Assembly (NCBI GenBank): GCA_026225945.1 | Contig: JAMJFZ010001133.1 | Location: 17,513,501 to 17,577,500, forward strand | DNA: 64,000 nucleotides | DNA from: Cricetomys ansorgei | Lineage: Eukaryota; Chordata; Mammalia; Rodentia; Nesomyidae | Reading direction: 5' to 3' | In this document: piece after piece, positions 27,043-40,440 of the stretch | Position numbering within the stretch: position 1 is the stretch's first letter | How the letters are laid out: each line of letters opens with the position of its first letter | Made by a program: the position numbers and the translations under genes | Notes under the pieces: generated by a model | What the model saw: only the letters and a program-made list of their open reading frames with translations | Told to the model about the DNA's origin: nothing | The model's database searches: none

Positions 27043-27280
27043 GGACTGGAGAGATGGCTCAGCACTTAAGACCACTCGCTGCTCTTCCCGAGGACCTAAG
27101 TTTGATTCCCAGCACCAACACAATGGTTCACAACCATCTGTCACTCCAATTCCAGGTGACCGACAGCCCTCTTTTGACCTCCAGGAAAACCAGGCACTCA
27201 CATGGTACATGGAGACACATGCATGCAAAACACTCATACTCATAAAACAAAAACAAATAAATATTTTTTTCAAAAAGAGG
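27043..27280 (+). repeat. B2 SINE (B2/B3 group)
   Basis: GGACTGGAGAGATGGCTCAG, TTGATTCCCAGCACCAACAC and GGTTCACAACCATCTGTCAC, ending AACAAATAAATATT. This is the best preserved B2-type copy in the window. Confidence 0.92.
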
Positions 27281-28269
27281 CAAATATGTATATTCCTAAG
27301 AAGGGCTGCTTGCTAATCTCTGCAATGATAATGCAGAAATCTTCTAATTTTTCAAAAGAGAAGGAGGTGGCACACTATGGGACCTCTTGGCTTGGTGGCT
27401 TTCATGAGTCACCCCCTAGATTGACCATACAGGTAAGCTCTTCTAGATACAAAGAATGAGTTCTGGGTAATGGAGGAGCAAGGATAAATGCCTTTATCAC
27501 TTGGGGTCATAGGAAGGTCTAGAATCCTTAGTGGGTGGTATTCAACTGGACCTTCCTCACCTCCTTCTCCATAGGTGGTCTGCCTTGCACTGAAGAAGAG
27601 AGACCAGGCTTTCACTTTCCAAAACCATCCCATGTGTGGCTCTTGATTAGAGCTTGCCAATAAGAGGTTAGTGCTAACTTAAAAAGCATCAGAGAGATTG
27701 AGACCATGTTTCTCTGGGTGCAGTGCAGGCAGATGTGTTGGCAAATGCGGGATCTGAAGGTTTAAAGGACCTTTCAATTACATTCTTGAGAACTACCTGT
27801 ACAGATTCTTCCAAACCCACCTCCACTCATCATTCAGTGATTGTGAAAGACTCCAGTACCCTGTTCAAAATTAGTATCCTTGGAAGGCACCACAGAGCTT
27901 CTGTTCCAAGGCCCAGGGCCTGAGTGACGGATTCTGGACTCCCTGCTTTCATGGGGTAACACCACACCAAAGAGTCCTTTGTATGCTGCCAAGTCTCAGC
28001 TATCTCCACACTGTAATTCAACTGACTGAAGTGCCAGGCCATCATGGGGACCCCTCACGCTCAGAACGCTGTGGGTCTGAGCTGCTATCTGACACATACT
28101 ACATTAGACTTCCTTCCCACGACAGAGTCCCAGCCACATCCTGGACCTCCTTGCCCTCCCTGCCTGGCTACAGTCTCTGGTGCTTCTTGCTTTCTCTTAG
28201 GGTTGCATTAGCACTTGAAAGATGAGCCCACCCCTTCCTGTTTCATAGTCTACTGAAAAGGCTGAGAGG

Positions 28270-28460
28270 CAGCACAGAACTATTGTGGGCTCAGGATCAG
28301 AGTCCAGCATTTCCACTTACAGGCCACGGAAGGAATTTGGGCAAGTTATTTAATATCCCTCGGCTCAATTTTAAAGTGAAGATGATAAAGTTAGATCAAG
28401 CAGAGTGTCTGGCACACAGTAAAAGCCCGGTATTGGTTATCTTTGGTATTATAGCATTTT
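28270..28460 (+). repeat. MIR relic, sense
   Basis: TCAGAGTCCAGCATTTCCAC, then GGCAAGTTATTTAATATCCC, then GTCTGGCACACAGTAAAAGC, in the sense order of MIR. Confidence 0.75.
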
Positions 28461-31399
28461 CTCAGAATGCAAGATCACTTTCCTTCAGGGGTTCCAGAAA
28501 AGAATAACGAGGACCCTTCAGTCTGCCAGAGTCAGTAATCTCCTTTCCCAAACCCAGCGCCATGTTCCCAGGTCCATGAAGGGATCTAAGAAATAGATCT
28601 CATTGGCTATTCCTATTGTCTGTCACCAGCTGCTCCAATAACAAGCAGCTTCAATCCTCCTTAAATTATTACAGCTCAAAGCAGCCAATAGCAATACATA
28701 GTTCCCTGCCTAAGGCCGGCCAGGTAACTAGTCATCTGAAATGGACTCTGGTCACAGGCAGATCATTTTTCACGCTGCTTATCTGTTTTTGTGTACAGAG
28801 TCCTGGAACTGCGGATAAAGATCTCCAGCACTGGAGCTCGGTGCCCCAAGAGTAATCCCAGCTTGGGACTAAATGGTAAACAACCACTACTTCCAACATT
28901 GCATCTCTCACTTTTTATGTCTTCCTGTGTTTCTAGTGTTTATGGAAGGAAGAGATGCTTTTCATCCGGTGGGGAGGAGAGCAAAGCAGGGTGCTTTTGC
29001 AATGTGGGCAAAGCATTTGCTTGCTTTTCAGGGGAACTACCATTCCCCTGGACACGTACCATCTCCATGATGTGGCATCTATGCAGATAAGCTTCCTTTG
29101 CCTTGTTGTTACATCTGCTTCTCAGTTTTTCCAAACCAGCAGGAGGGTTGTTACTAAGAGGCCCCATCTTCTGCTCTTCATGGTTCCCCAAGACATCTCT
29201 ACTCTTTGCTCCCCTCCCTCCATTACTCTCTTGCAAATGAGGACTTCTGAGCTGGGACCCAGTGAAGGGTGTCACAGCTAACATGCTGCTAGGGGCTCAG
29301 ATTCTGTTTAGATACACAGGCATTAAGCAACCAATGATCTCTGTGAGTGGTTGGAAAGACATGTATGTACTATGTATAATGTGTGAGTGTGAAAAGGAAC
29401 CTCAGCAAACTCCTGGCTTTTAATCTGAAGTCTGGAACTGTAGGATATGTCTGAACAGGCAAAGGAAAGTGTCCACATGAGGTCTGTGCCCCACAGAAGG
29501 ACACTTACAGAGCCAGAAGCTTTCAGTATAAGCACCTTTTCTTCATCTTAGAATCAAGGTAAGTTAGAATGAGACTGGAGACACATTTGCTTGGTCTTTG
29601 GAAAGGGCCAGGTATGTGTGGTAAAGGAGACTGTGTGGAGCAGTGGTGGGAGAAGAGCCAGGTCTCCCCATTCTGGTGGACGTCCCTCCACCACCACGAC
29701 ACCAAGGTTCCTCCCAGCTGTGCCTTGTTGCCTACTGGCTTCCAGGTGAAGCAGCCCTCTCACATGCTGCAAAGCCCTTTGTGTTCCTGTGTGATCCCCA
29801 CAATCTCACAGCCCAGCAACCAGCAGCTAAGAGAAAAGGGGAGAAATGGTAGGGAAGCTCTTCACAGCTTAAGTTGGTGGTAAGGTGGGAGAGGAGGGAC
29901 TGAATCCAGATTCTAAAGGAAAGAGATGGGAAATAGCTTGCCTTACATTATAGTTCTGAGAGAGACTGGCTGGAATCCAGGCCTCCTATAAGACTCTGGT
30001 CCCCATAATTACACAGGCAAAAGTTCATACTCTGGAGACATACAAAGCATCCAGGGCATGGGGGGAGGGGGCACAGCTGAGCAGCTGGGGAGAGGAGGCT
30101 TTCGGAGAGGGACAACTGGCCCTATCGGCCACTTTCAAGGCCAGAGCTCATCAGAATGATGCTTCAAGAACCAGATCCACTGAAAATCCTAGTAGCTGAT
30201 ACAGATAGGCAAAGGGGGAACCATTGGCAACCCTGATTTACGTGTTACAAATGCCAATGCAGATGATCCTTAAAAATGTTCATGCCCAGAAAGGGCAGGG
30301 ATAAGGGCTGCACTGGAAAGCAAATTCTGGCATCCTGACAGATGAGAATTCCAAGCAGCTTCCTTTCCCCTGCCAGCTTCTAGCTTATACTCCCCAGGCA
30401 AGCCCTCGAGCTACAGATGAGGATGAGTTATCCTGTGTCCCTGAGTACCCACCAGTGAAGCCCATCTGTGAATGATCTTTCAGTCAACATTGTAGTGCTT
30501 TATTTTTAAAGAGAATGAGGCATCACATATATGTTGAGACCCTTTAGTATGACAAAGACAAAAACTAACATAAAATGAAATGAGCTAGAAGTAATAGTTC
30601 AGAGAACAACAACAAAACTCCTCTAGTTCTAGTCAGTATGCTCAGAGAGGCACTGTATCCCTGAAACAAGAACAGGCTGCTATAAAAATAGAACCTTAGA
30701 AATTTAAAACAAAGGAATCCAAACACAAATTAATTTAAAAGTAGGAAGATACATCTGGGAAAAAGAAAAAAACTCCCATAAAGTGAAACAAAAAAAAATA
30801 AAGGAAGGAAATATCTGAGATTGAAGATTATACATGTCTTATTCTAAAAGCTTGCAAGGAAGTCAGCAGTATAAATTAGAAGGAGCTATAGTTTGTAGGA
30901 ATTTCTAAACACTAGAGACAGTGGGTAGATCCAGGCACACTCTTAAGGTAGAAGGTTTGCAAACCTGCTCATGTCAAAAGATCTGAAAATAGACTGATAT
31001 CATATTTTACACATCACCCAGGAAGGGGAAGAAAATGGGACACCGTCTGCAGATTTCGAGGCGATATTTCTAGCTTAGAATTCTTAAATGTGGGTACCAA
31101 AACAGTAGAACCAAGGCACTTTCAGAGATGCAAGGACAGAGGAAAGCAGACGTCCCTGTCTCAGAAAACTCTGAGAAGACTCATGAGTGAAGTGGGAGAT
31201 GAAGGTGGGAGGAAGGAGGCCTCAGGTTTAGGACAAAGGGGACATGATACCGGAAATTAGAGATGGCACTCTCAGGAGGCCAGCAGCCCAGCAGGCCTAG
31301 AAAGCGACAACGACAATATGGGGCTGATGGGAAGTGGTCCCAGCACCGCGAGACAGGGGAAATGCAAAATGGGCAGAAAACATTAATAAAACTGGGAGT

Positions 31400-31540
31400 G
31401 AGGGGACAAAGCTATAATTCTAGTGTTTGGAAAACAGAGGCAGGAGGATTGCTACAAGTCTGGGGACAGCCTGGTCGACATAAAGAGTTCCAGGCCATTC
31501 AGAATTACAGAAAGCCTCTATTTCAAAGACAACAACAAAA
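31400..31540 (+). repeat. B1-like SINE relic, sense
   Basis: TATAATTCTAGTGTTTGG, CAGAGGCAGGAGGATTGCTA and AGCCTGGTCGACATAAAGAG, a diverged sense B1. It lies inside a 98-codon open frame (31263-31559) that is therefore not a gene. Confidence 0.7.
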
Positions 31541-32089
31541 TGTACAAACAGGCCTTTGAGGTAGCTGACGAAACACAGTGTGAGGGGAATCACTGGTAGG
31601 TGGAAGAAAACTAAGCAACTAAAGGGGCAAGAGGGTTTCTCCTAGCAGGGGGAAAATATAAAAAGCACAGCATAATCACTATTACACAGGAAGTACATGT
31701 AAGACTACTCTACACTACAATCACCATCATTTGAATGGAAAGAGAGAAGTAAGCTAACTGTGTCCATGCTCTGGTGACACGGCCAGGAGAGCTAGCGTGA
31801 AAAAACCTTAAACCATGAATTAAAGGAAATAATAAAGAGCTTCTAAAACTAAAGAGCAGCAATATCCTCTGGCCAGTGAGAAACAGAGCTGCTGAGAAAG
31901 CTGGAAGCAGGTGCCTTTAGATACCACAAGGCAGAAGGGATGGGTCAGGGCCTACTGGTTTTCTCTGTAAGCTACTCTAGTGTTATTTAACTTTAAAAAA
32001 TCATGTTCATGTACTTGGCAATGAGAGGAAGCCAACTAGAAAGAGAAGCACCTCTGAGAGGTAAAAATGGAAAGCAGGTTAAAGTTCCA

Positions 32090-32225
32090 GGCACCAGGGT
32101 TGAAGCCTGCTCCCCTCTTGACTGATTTGTGTCCTTGTGCCCAAATCTGTAGGTGTGCATACTGAGAGATGGAGATACAGCGCAGGGCTGACGAGGGAAT
32201 TTATGGGAACACTGGTCAATATTCC
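32090..32225 (+). repeat. Possible MIR relic, sense
   Basis: CACCAGGGTTGAAGCCTGCT, then TGACTGATTTGTGTCCTTGT, then GAGATGGAGATACAG, weakly MIR-like. Confidence 0.35.
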
Positions 32226-33761
32226 TGTGTCAGAGTATAGGTCTTTGAGCTTTCTATGACTTTACTTGTCTAGAAGATGATTCTCAGCCAGAGTGAAGTC
32301 TTTGGATTCATGCTCTGGAAAGCCAGGACTAAGGTATAAACAATTGTTTTGCTACAGAGAAGAGTCACTTAGGTACATTCTATCTGCAGTTTGCACTTGA
32401 CCAAAGATGTATGTTTTGCCAAAGAAACTAATTCCAGGAATATAACCTGAGATGCAATTGTAGCTGGGTGGGTCAATTTCCAGTCAATCCTTTGGGTTTG
32501 CTGAAGATGGCTGTTTCTGTTGCTTCACCAGGCTGAAGTCTGCCTCACGAGTGAGCAGTTTCCATCCTCAGTAGAGCCTAGACACTTGGACAGGTGCAAA
32601 CTGAGTTGGGGAACTCTAGGGCCGAAAGAGGCCGAATGTATGACCTTGAAGCCTTGCTTCCAAACGCAGCCTTCGGCCAAGCACCCATTCCTCTAGAGGT
32701 CAAAGGCAAGCATCTGATACCTCACAGCATTCTACCAAGATCCCATTAGAAGGAAGAAGTTATTGCCTTCATAAAAGTTGACCTTGTACCGTCCCACAAG
32801 CCATTAAATATTGTGGGTTATCTACTCTTGTCACAAAAGACAATGAGAACAATATGGGGTATTGTGTGGGGAGCAATGTTAGATATTGAAAAACCCAAAT
32901 GTCATCAAGACTTTATTTACTGCTCCCCCACATAATCCCAGCTCTATAAAAATGAGGAATAATGAATGGGAGGTGGGAGAAGAAACAACAGCCAGCCAGC
33001 CAGTACTGGAGTCTTACACCAAGGAGTCTGCAAAGAGTGTCTATCAGGACCCATATGTTTCTGCATGTGTAAGAATGCTCTTACACAGGGGGCTTACTTC
33101 ATAACTGAGATTCTTTTTCATTTAATTCAGTCATATTAGATTATGGGCCTGATTATGATCATATCCACAAATCAGTATTTTAACAGAGTTTCCATGGAAA
33201 CACTATACGCCCCTGTTTTTTAACTTTTTTGGACAAGGCTTTGCCTGTTTAACAACTTGAACAAGTTGGAGGAGGACAACATGTTTTGTTTAAGTTACAT
33301 TAACCGGGGCCAATATTTCCTAATTGCATTACCAGAAGAAACACTGGCGGCATTACTCTGCACCATGGAAAAGCTCCCCTAGCCCAGCCTTCGATTTGCT
33401 TTAATCACTGGAGAACAGGAAACATACGAGGATCGCCTTGTCTTATCAAGTTTTAAATGTGTTAACTGGCTTTAAATCTATGGAATAATCTCCCTTATTA
33501 AATGACAAAGTTAGTCTTGTTAAGAGGATCGGCGTTTGCGGCTCCATGCATTTATTTTTCTAGATGCAAACACACAAGATCCCCTTGGTTCCCGACAGGG
33601 AGGTGAACTCATTGTGCATAAATAGGTACCTTTTTTTTTTTTTAACATGGGTTTCAGAATGTAAAAGAACACCCCTCAACAAATATCTTCAATAGTATAG
33701 TATACTAGAAGAAATGTAAAGGTAACATGAAGGCAACAAAGGCTTTTTATAAAACAACTTT

Positions 33762-33763
<2 letters not shown>

Positions 33764-33809
<46 letters not shown>
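33764..33809. repeat. (GT)n microsatellite
   Basis: About 23 uninterrupted GT units. They lie next to the antisense SINE that follows. Confidence 0.97.
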
Positions 33810-33810
<1 letters not shown>

Positions 33811-34062
33811 TCACTGTCAGCCTTATTCCCTTGAGACAGGATCTTCCACTGAACTCAGAGCTCCATGTTTTCAGCTAGACTGGTTGGCCAGCAACATACG
33901 GATCCTTCTGTTTGTTTGTTTGCTTGCTTGTGTTTGCATACACACGCTCCACTCCCAGCACTGCTGCGGTCAGAGGCATGTGCATGGGTGCTCGTGCTCC
34001 CAACCGAACGTGGGTCCTCAGGGTTGTGCCTCAGAGTGCTTGCCCGCTGAGCTGTCTCCCAA
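33811..34062 (-). repeat. tRNA-derived rodent SINE relic, antisense
   Basis: CCTTATTCCCTTGAGACAGG, GGTTGGCCAGCAACATACGG and the antisense tRNA end CCGCTGAGCTGTCTCCC. Same family as 130-388 and 3098-3350. Confidence 0.7.
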
Positions 34063-35610
34063 GTCTGATAAAAACCATGCTTGTCTGAGGTCTTTTTAGG
34101 AATTGATACCTACACAGCCAGGAGTAGTTATTTTTCAACAATAGTAAGCCTGGGAGCAACACGAAGCCAGGTTTTTGAAAATGTTATAGTATATAAACAC
34201 TAGAGGAGGGGCTTATGCTCTGATGTGTGTCAAAGTTGACCCTGATGGTGCATCAGACACGGGTCCCGAGGTCTGTGAGATGTCTACATCGTGAAATCCT
34301 GTGGTGCTTCAGAAAACGTCGCTGGGGAATAGTTTAGTTTTATGACATTAGGCACCAAGGCAGTGATTTGAGTGAGCTGGGCTGTATTTTAACACATCAA
34401 AGTGTATCATATTACAGGGGAGCCAGATATGACTTTAAGAGACATTCCCTGCTGCACTCAGACTTGCTTAAGTCTCCTTTTCTGAAGAATAAGTAGAAAA
34501 CAGCTTCAGTCTCCCAAGGATAAATCTTGCTTTTTAAAATGCACATGTTCACTCATCCGTTTCTAGGTAAACGCCTTTTGCTGGGATGCAGGGCAGTAAT
34601 GGAGCCTGGAAATCTCCACGGCAAGTATGGCTCTTTCCTGTCTACAGATGTCTGTCATCCAGTGGGATGGCTTCGGGGTGGACTCCAGCCTCTCTGCCTT
34701 CCATCCCTCTCTTTGAGATATTCATCTGCTCAGATCTCAGTCCTGGCGTCTGTCCCCGAGCAGGAAGATCTCAGATTCCTCCACACTCTCTACTCCTTCT
34801 TTCTAGGTTATGCTCTGTGAAGAAGTCTGGATACCCAAGGTGTCCAAGGGGGCCCTTCCTTAGGGTTGTCCAAACAGACAGCTGGTGGAGGGGTAGAAAG
34901 GCAGGAAGGCTGTAAATGCCTGCCTTTCTTGCTACTGTCGGCAGATCAAAGGGACTACTCTCCTTCCTGCCCAGTAACAGGAAGAGGTCACAAGAGCCCA
35001 CAGGGCAGCTTCTGAACAGGAGAACTGCCATAACCAACGTGTCCAAGATGTGAGTGATAATACCACACAGGAATAGAGCACATTGGCGTTAATGCCCTGA
35101 ACCAGTGTCCCCTTTCCTCACCTCCGGTCTTGGGAAGCTGTCCCCACAGCTATCGGCAACAGACAGTAATCCTTCTCTCATCTCTGTGACTGCGGCACCA
35201 CAAGCAATGGCCAGTGGAAGTTAGGGACAGTAGTCTGTTTCCCATGTAAGTAGAGCACCTCCACTAAGTCTGCTTCATTCGGATCTAAGTTTTGTTTCAG
35301 GCCTTTCTTTTGCTCTTGCCTAAATACAAGGGGAAGGGGCAGGATGAGAGGAATCAGATGAACAGAGTGCGGGAGTGTTGAGGCTGTGAAATCAGGAAGA
35401 TGCTGCTCTAAGATATGGCTACGCCATATATAATTCTGCATACTCTGTCAAGAACGTAAGTTTATGAAGAAGCCTTGGCATTTTCTATAAGACAAAATGG
35501 CTAATAATTACTTCCAGGCATCATGGAACAGTGGCATGATGACCTTCATATACAATACCCTATGTCAGAGACTGCTGTTTGTTTAATGAGACTCAGAAGT
35601 TAGTGGCTCA

Positions 35611-35922
35611 CTACATAAGGCAGAGCTGGGATGCTGGGTAACATCCAGGAAGATGGTACCCAGAAGACTCGCGGTAGTCCTTACACCCATTGTCTCCCTT
35701 GGCAATCCCAGGGATGGTCTGCCTGTCCACATTGAACAGCACAGACTGGTGAGGCTGGACCAAGTCTTCTGGAACCATGTTTCTGAGGCAACCCATGGGC
35801 TTCCTGCGCAAACTCACAAACCACAGATTTACTTCTTTGGCAACATGCCCCCAAACTGTGTCTCTCACTCGAAGGCCATTTTTAAAGGAAATAATTGACT
35901 TTATTTCCATTGCTGCAAACAA
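35611..35922 (-). other. Unidentified open stretch, possible pseudogene fragment
   Basis: A 103-codon minus-strand frame with segments such as VNLWFVSLRRKPMGCLRN and LVQPHQSVLFNVDRQTIPG. The plus strand is also open for 81 codons (35653-35898), which weakens the case for either. I do not recognise it, and no poly-A tail or target-site duplication was seen. Confidence 0.25.
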
Positions 35923-37373
35923 AAAGGTACTATGTTCACAAGCGTAAGAAGATATAAGTTCACATCAGGACCCAAGGTCAGGGTGGGGACCAGTACCGCC
36001 AGTACTGTGGCACTTGGGTTTTGTTTTGTTTTTTTTTATAGACTTTAGAGATATTTAAGATTAGTCTACTTTGCAAATTCTAAATATGGGATTCAGAGAT
36101 AGTGCTGGCACTTAGCAGGGTGCTGGGGGCTGAATGTTGTTGCCTGCATCTGGCACTGGATCACATCTGGAACCCTGGGGTTACTGAGCAAGGCCTTGAT
36201 GAGCCTACAAATTGGTGGTTGTTGACATTAATACTTGCATGCCTCCTATTCTGCTGGGCTTTGTGTCCACACTAACACCTGCTGGGCTCACAGGAGGACA
36301 AGTGCTGCTCCCGTTGAGAAGCTGAAGGTGCCCTAAGAGCCTGCTGTACCACACCGGACTCTGGGACATCTGAACTAAGCAGAGCGGCTCTTCTGCTCCA
36401 AGCTGTATGGAGAGCTTGGGGTGTGAAACGTGTTCTGATACTCCCGCAAGGCCACAAAGACACCATCTTCCGTTCCTCCTCTACAGAGTTCTGAGGACAG
36501 CAAGATGCTCCTTGCTGTCGCAGAGTCACCGGAGGCTGCCAATAGCGGAGTGTAAGCCTTGCCCAAGTGCCCTGCAGGGCCCCAATCCTGACCCAAACAC
36601 CCGATAGCAGCATTCCTATAACACGTGTGTGCGTGTAGTGAAAGAAAACCTAAGTAAATACGCAGCGGAAGATGAGGCCTGGCTTACAATCAGCTTCACT
36701 GCCTCTTTTCAGTGTCCATGTGCCCCAGTCTTCTCTCATAATGTCATGAAAACAGTAGTTTCCCGAAGTCCCTGGTGGTACTGCGCCCTCTCTCTGACCT
36801 CTCAGCTCAGCACCACACCATGTCTGTATTTGCAGAGACTCTTGTCCCTAACCCTGGAACAAATTTACTCTGGTTAGAATCTATACGAATGCCCGCTCCA
36901 GCTTCCCGCACCAAATTCCCTGATTACATCCTTAGAGTGAGTGCCACGTGTCTCTTCTTTTTAGCATGATTTCCTAGTACTTTTCCCATTCGAGCTCTAG
37001 CCAGGCCTGACCATGCTTAGCTTCTGAGATCAGGTACATTCAGGGCCACGTGGTTTAGACTCCTCTGTACTTCTCATGCATCTGTATGCAGGAGGTGCCC
37101 ATCTGGGCTCTGCTCCGTTTATTGTATGTTTTGAAGACTCTGTATCCCCAAACACAAAGCTTAGCATGGCAGGAACACTCCAGAGGTGCTCCTTAACAAA
37201 GAAATTTACAACATAAGATCTGAGACAAGAAGAGATAAGAGTCCCTTTCACTTTATATAAGGATGTTTTTATTTTCCCAAGAAACTTAAACATCACTAAA
37301 AATATTTCAGTTTTTAAGTTATCATCCACATTGCTTTTTAAAGACAGCTCAGTAGATTTCACCTACTCAGCTA

Positions 37374-37415
37374 CTCTCCCTCCCTCCCTCCCTCTCTCTC
37401 TCTCTCTCTCTCTCT
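37374..37415. repeat. (CCCT)n(CT)n simple repeat
   Basis: CCCTCCCTCCCTCC running into CTCTCTCT. Confidence 0.95.
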
Positions 37416-38234
37416 GAGCTGTGTTTCAAATGCCCTCATGGTAGAAGCCATTGGAGGCCACGGACAGAAACTTATAAACATAAGCTGTCTGTCTGTCGGG
37501 AGAAGGCACACTCAGTTGATTTTCTCCTTGGCCTCATTAGAATCACAAATGAAATGTTGACAACACATGAAGGAGCCTGCTTGCTGAACACAAATGTTTC
37601 CACTCCTATCAACCTCCAGACTCAGATAGTCATGCTGCATGATGAAAGCTAAACAGCCTCAGGGAGATGACTACATGCTCTTCCTAATTATGCAGGGATG
37701 GGGTAAAAGGGCCTCCTAGGGACTGGGACTGAGCAGGACAGAGAATGACTGGGCTGGGGGGTCTCGAGGAAAACCTGAACAGACTGCAGCACAAGCACAA
37801 ACAATAGGTTGCCCAATATGGGGTTCCTGAATTGGAAGAAGGGACGTGGGTCACTGCAAGTGGACCAGAAAGAGAAGCTGTACTGATGAACCCCGGGCGG
37901 AGACAGAATTTGCATTTCGGTTGTGCGTTCATGGTACCACCAACAGCTTGTCTTAGTGGAGCTACTCTGATGACATCCAGAGCTGCATAGAGCAAGAGCA
38001 GGCAGAAACTGCAATGCATTCTAGGCAGACATACCTATATGCCTGCTTTATAATCCCCAAAGACAGTGAGCTCCACTCATGGGCAAAATGTCTTATGACC
38101 TGTACGTGCCTTAATTTCTAAGTATATTCCTAAAGCAGGTGGAGCCCATGCGCCTAGCTGGTACGTGTCACACCGACACAAGAGGGGCCACCGTAGATAA
38201 CATAGATTGCTACCCAGAAACGTGTTTTACTAAG

Positions 38235-38390
38235 ATGTGTATAGCATTTTAAGACTTCATCTAATCCTCCTCACAAAGTTGTGGCTAGGTTTCGATGCTG
38301 AGACAGGAGAGGAAAGAGGTTAAGTCACTCATTCGACCTCATGCCATGAGCTTCACGTTAGAAGCAATACTCAAGGTCAGGTGCTTTTAG
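38235..38390 (-). repeat. MIR relic, antisense
   Basis: TTCATCTAATCCTCCTCACA, GAGACAGGAGAGGAAAGAGG and GGTTAAGTCACTCATTCGAC give the antisense MIR core. Confidence 0.7.
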
Positions 38391-38488
38391 CCCACAGTTT
38401 ATGGTTTTAAGTGGTTGCCATTTAAGGTTTTTTTATTTTTAACTTGAACCGTATTTTATTTTAATTCATGTACTTTTGTTTATGTGTA

Positions 38489-38681
38489 TCCATGTGTGCA
38501 TGCACAAGTTTTTACGTGCCATGTGCATGCAGGTACCCGCAAAGGTCAGAAGAGGGTGTCAGATCCCATGGAACCGCGGGTACGGGCTGTTGCGAAGCTG
38601 TCTGATGTGGGTGCTGGGAGGTGAGCTGGGTCGTCTGAGAGTACAGCAAGTGTCTTAACTGCTGAGCCGTATTTCCAGGCC
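38489..38681 (-). repeat. B3 SINE, antisense
   Basis: CAAAGGTCAGAAGAGGGTGT, CAGATCCCATGGAACCGCGG and TTAACTGCTGAGCCGTATTT give a typical antisense B3. Confidence 0.85.
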
Positions 38682-38682
38682 T

Positions 38683-38797
38683 GGTTTTGTTTTTATTTTG
38701 AGAGAAGGTCTCACTATACACCACACTGAGCTCTTAACGCTCCTGCTTCAGCCTCTCAAGCGCTAGGATTATGTGTGTCTGCCCCCATGCCTGGCTA
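38683..38797 (-). repeat. B1 SINE relic, antisense
   Basis: TTTTGAGAGAAGGTCTCACT, CTCCTGCTTCAGCCTCTCAA and GCTAGGATTATGTGTG. It abuts the B3 in the same orientation. Confidence 0.7.
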
Positions 38798-39644
38798 GGG
38801 ACTTTGTTATGAAATCAAATGTCAGGCAGATAAGCTGGGAGAACGAGGATTCCTCAAGTTCAAGGTGTATAATTGGTGGGTTAGAACGTAAATCTTTCTC
38901 AAGACAACTGTTTTTCCCAGGACTCATTCAATGATGTGTTTGGAATGGCTAGTGGGGAGTAAATTTTAAAGGGGAAAAACACAAGACATGATTCACTCTT
39001 GCGTGGCAGTGTGCGTACACTGAGCTATACTTGAAAATATATGAAACATATAATCTATCACAGAAATCCAACTATTGTCGTAATAAAAGTACAAAAGCCA
39101 TAAAAATCCACAAAGAAAAACTACATAAAGCCTTCATTTTTATGTGTAACATGAGTAAGCAATCAAACACGAACACGAATTTGATTCCAATTTATATTTT
39201 TGAGGCAGGGACAAAAGCAGCCAATCAAAAGATCTAAGTAAAGCAACATGCCAGTGTGAGGCCTTGGCCAGGTCTCCTAAGCTGCCATGCCTTGATCTTT
39301 TTGTTTCTAATTTAGTGTTATGTCCACCAGCATCTGCCTGTGTTTACTGGGGAGCCACATGAGCTCACTAATTACTTTTAATCATCCTTATCGGAACCCC
39401 ATCTTTACCTTCACAGACATCTTGTGTACAGGAAAAGCGCTGGAAGGCCATAGTTGGTTAGACATGGGCTGGGGAGTCTGTGCTTTCTCTAACCCTGACA
39501 GTACACAGAGGACGTGCCCCAAATGCTTCTAGTTCAGCCTTTTCTGCCACTAAGATTCCCAGTGGTTACTCGCAAGACTTAGAGTTATCTCCCTCCCTGG
39601 AGAATTGGGCTGCATTAAAGAAGCCCTGTTTTACATGTATAACA

Positions 39645-39682
39645 TCACCACCACCACCACCACCACCACCACCACCACCACC
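39645..39682. repeat. (CAC)n trinucleotide microsatellite
   Basis: About 12 units of CAC/ACC. It gives a poly-Pro or poly-His run depending on frame, with no sign of being coding. Confidence 0.95.
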
Positions 39683-40209
39683 AAGATCCCCATAGGCAGC
39701 AAGTTTAAGGTGTATGAACTCTGATGTAATTGATTACGATCACAAGACAGCACCTCTCTAACTTGTCAGGAGGCAGCATGCTGTCCTCTTCTTAGGCCTC
39801 ACAGTACCTCACTCAGTTCTGAGAAAAATGGGCACTGAAGAATGCTCACAAATATTGTAGCAACCAGTAGAGTCTTTTCAAGTTTCAGGGAGGACTGGAC
39901 AGGTGTTTCATGGCCACTGCCCACCTTGAATTTATGCCCCTAATGCTCTCTGTCATCAGGTAATATGAGACCTGTTAAAGGGAGTTTAGACTAATGGCTG
40001 ACTCTTGGTGTCTCTTAAATCTGAATTTCATCTTATCCTAACAGCAAGAGAAAACAAGGACTAAACACAAACCCCTATCTTCTCCCCAGATAAACTATAT
40101 GGCAGCCTCAGGTCTACCTTCAACAGCCCACAAAGGGATCTGGACCCCTCATATCCTGATGTATCGTTGACACATAGTTAAATCTGTAACTTAATGTCAG
40201 AAGAGTGGG

Positions 40210-40280
40210 TGGATGAGAAGGGAGGCTGAGGAAGAAATATCTCTGAATTTGAAGCCAGCCTGGGCTGAGTGAAGGCCGTG
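40210..40280 (+). repeat. Partial B1-like fragment
   Basis: GGGAGGCTGAGGAAGAAATA, then TTTGAAGCCAGCCTGGGCTG, the middle of a sense B1. Confidence 0.55.
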
Positions 40281-40324
40281 TATTGTGCCAACATGTTCCC
40301 ACAATCCATGTGTTAGCCATAAGC

Positions 40325-40440
40325 AAGCTGGGGAGCTGGGGCAAGTGACTGAACCTCTCTGTGTCTTGTTTTCTGTCTTGTCACCTATTTTTTTTTTAAA
40401 AAGTGATATTAATAGTAAAACCATCGAATTAGTTACTTTG
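40325..40440 (+). repeat. MIR relic, sense
   Basis: GGGGCAAGTGACTGAACCTC followed by TCTGTGTCTTGTTTTCTGTC, the sense MIR core. Confidence 0.6.

Noticed and set aside
33764..34099. 111-codon frame starting with repeated Cys-Val
   Set aside because: Encoded by a (GT)n microsatellite and an antisense SINE.
37684..38019. Two overlapping minus-strand frames of 111 and 108 codons
   Set aside because: No recognisable domain, both frames open at once and no splice or retrocopy marks; most likely chance.
39480..39695. Frame ending in a proline run
   Set aside because: The run is a (CAC)n trinucleotide repeat; no other coding sign.
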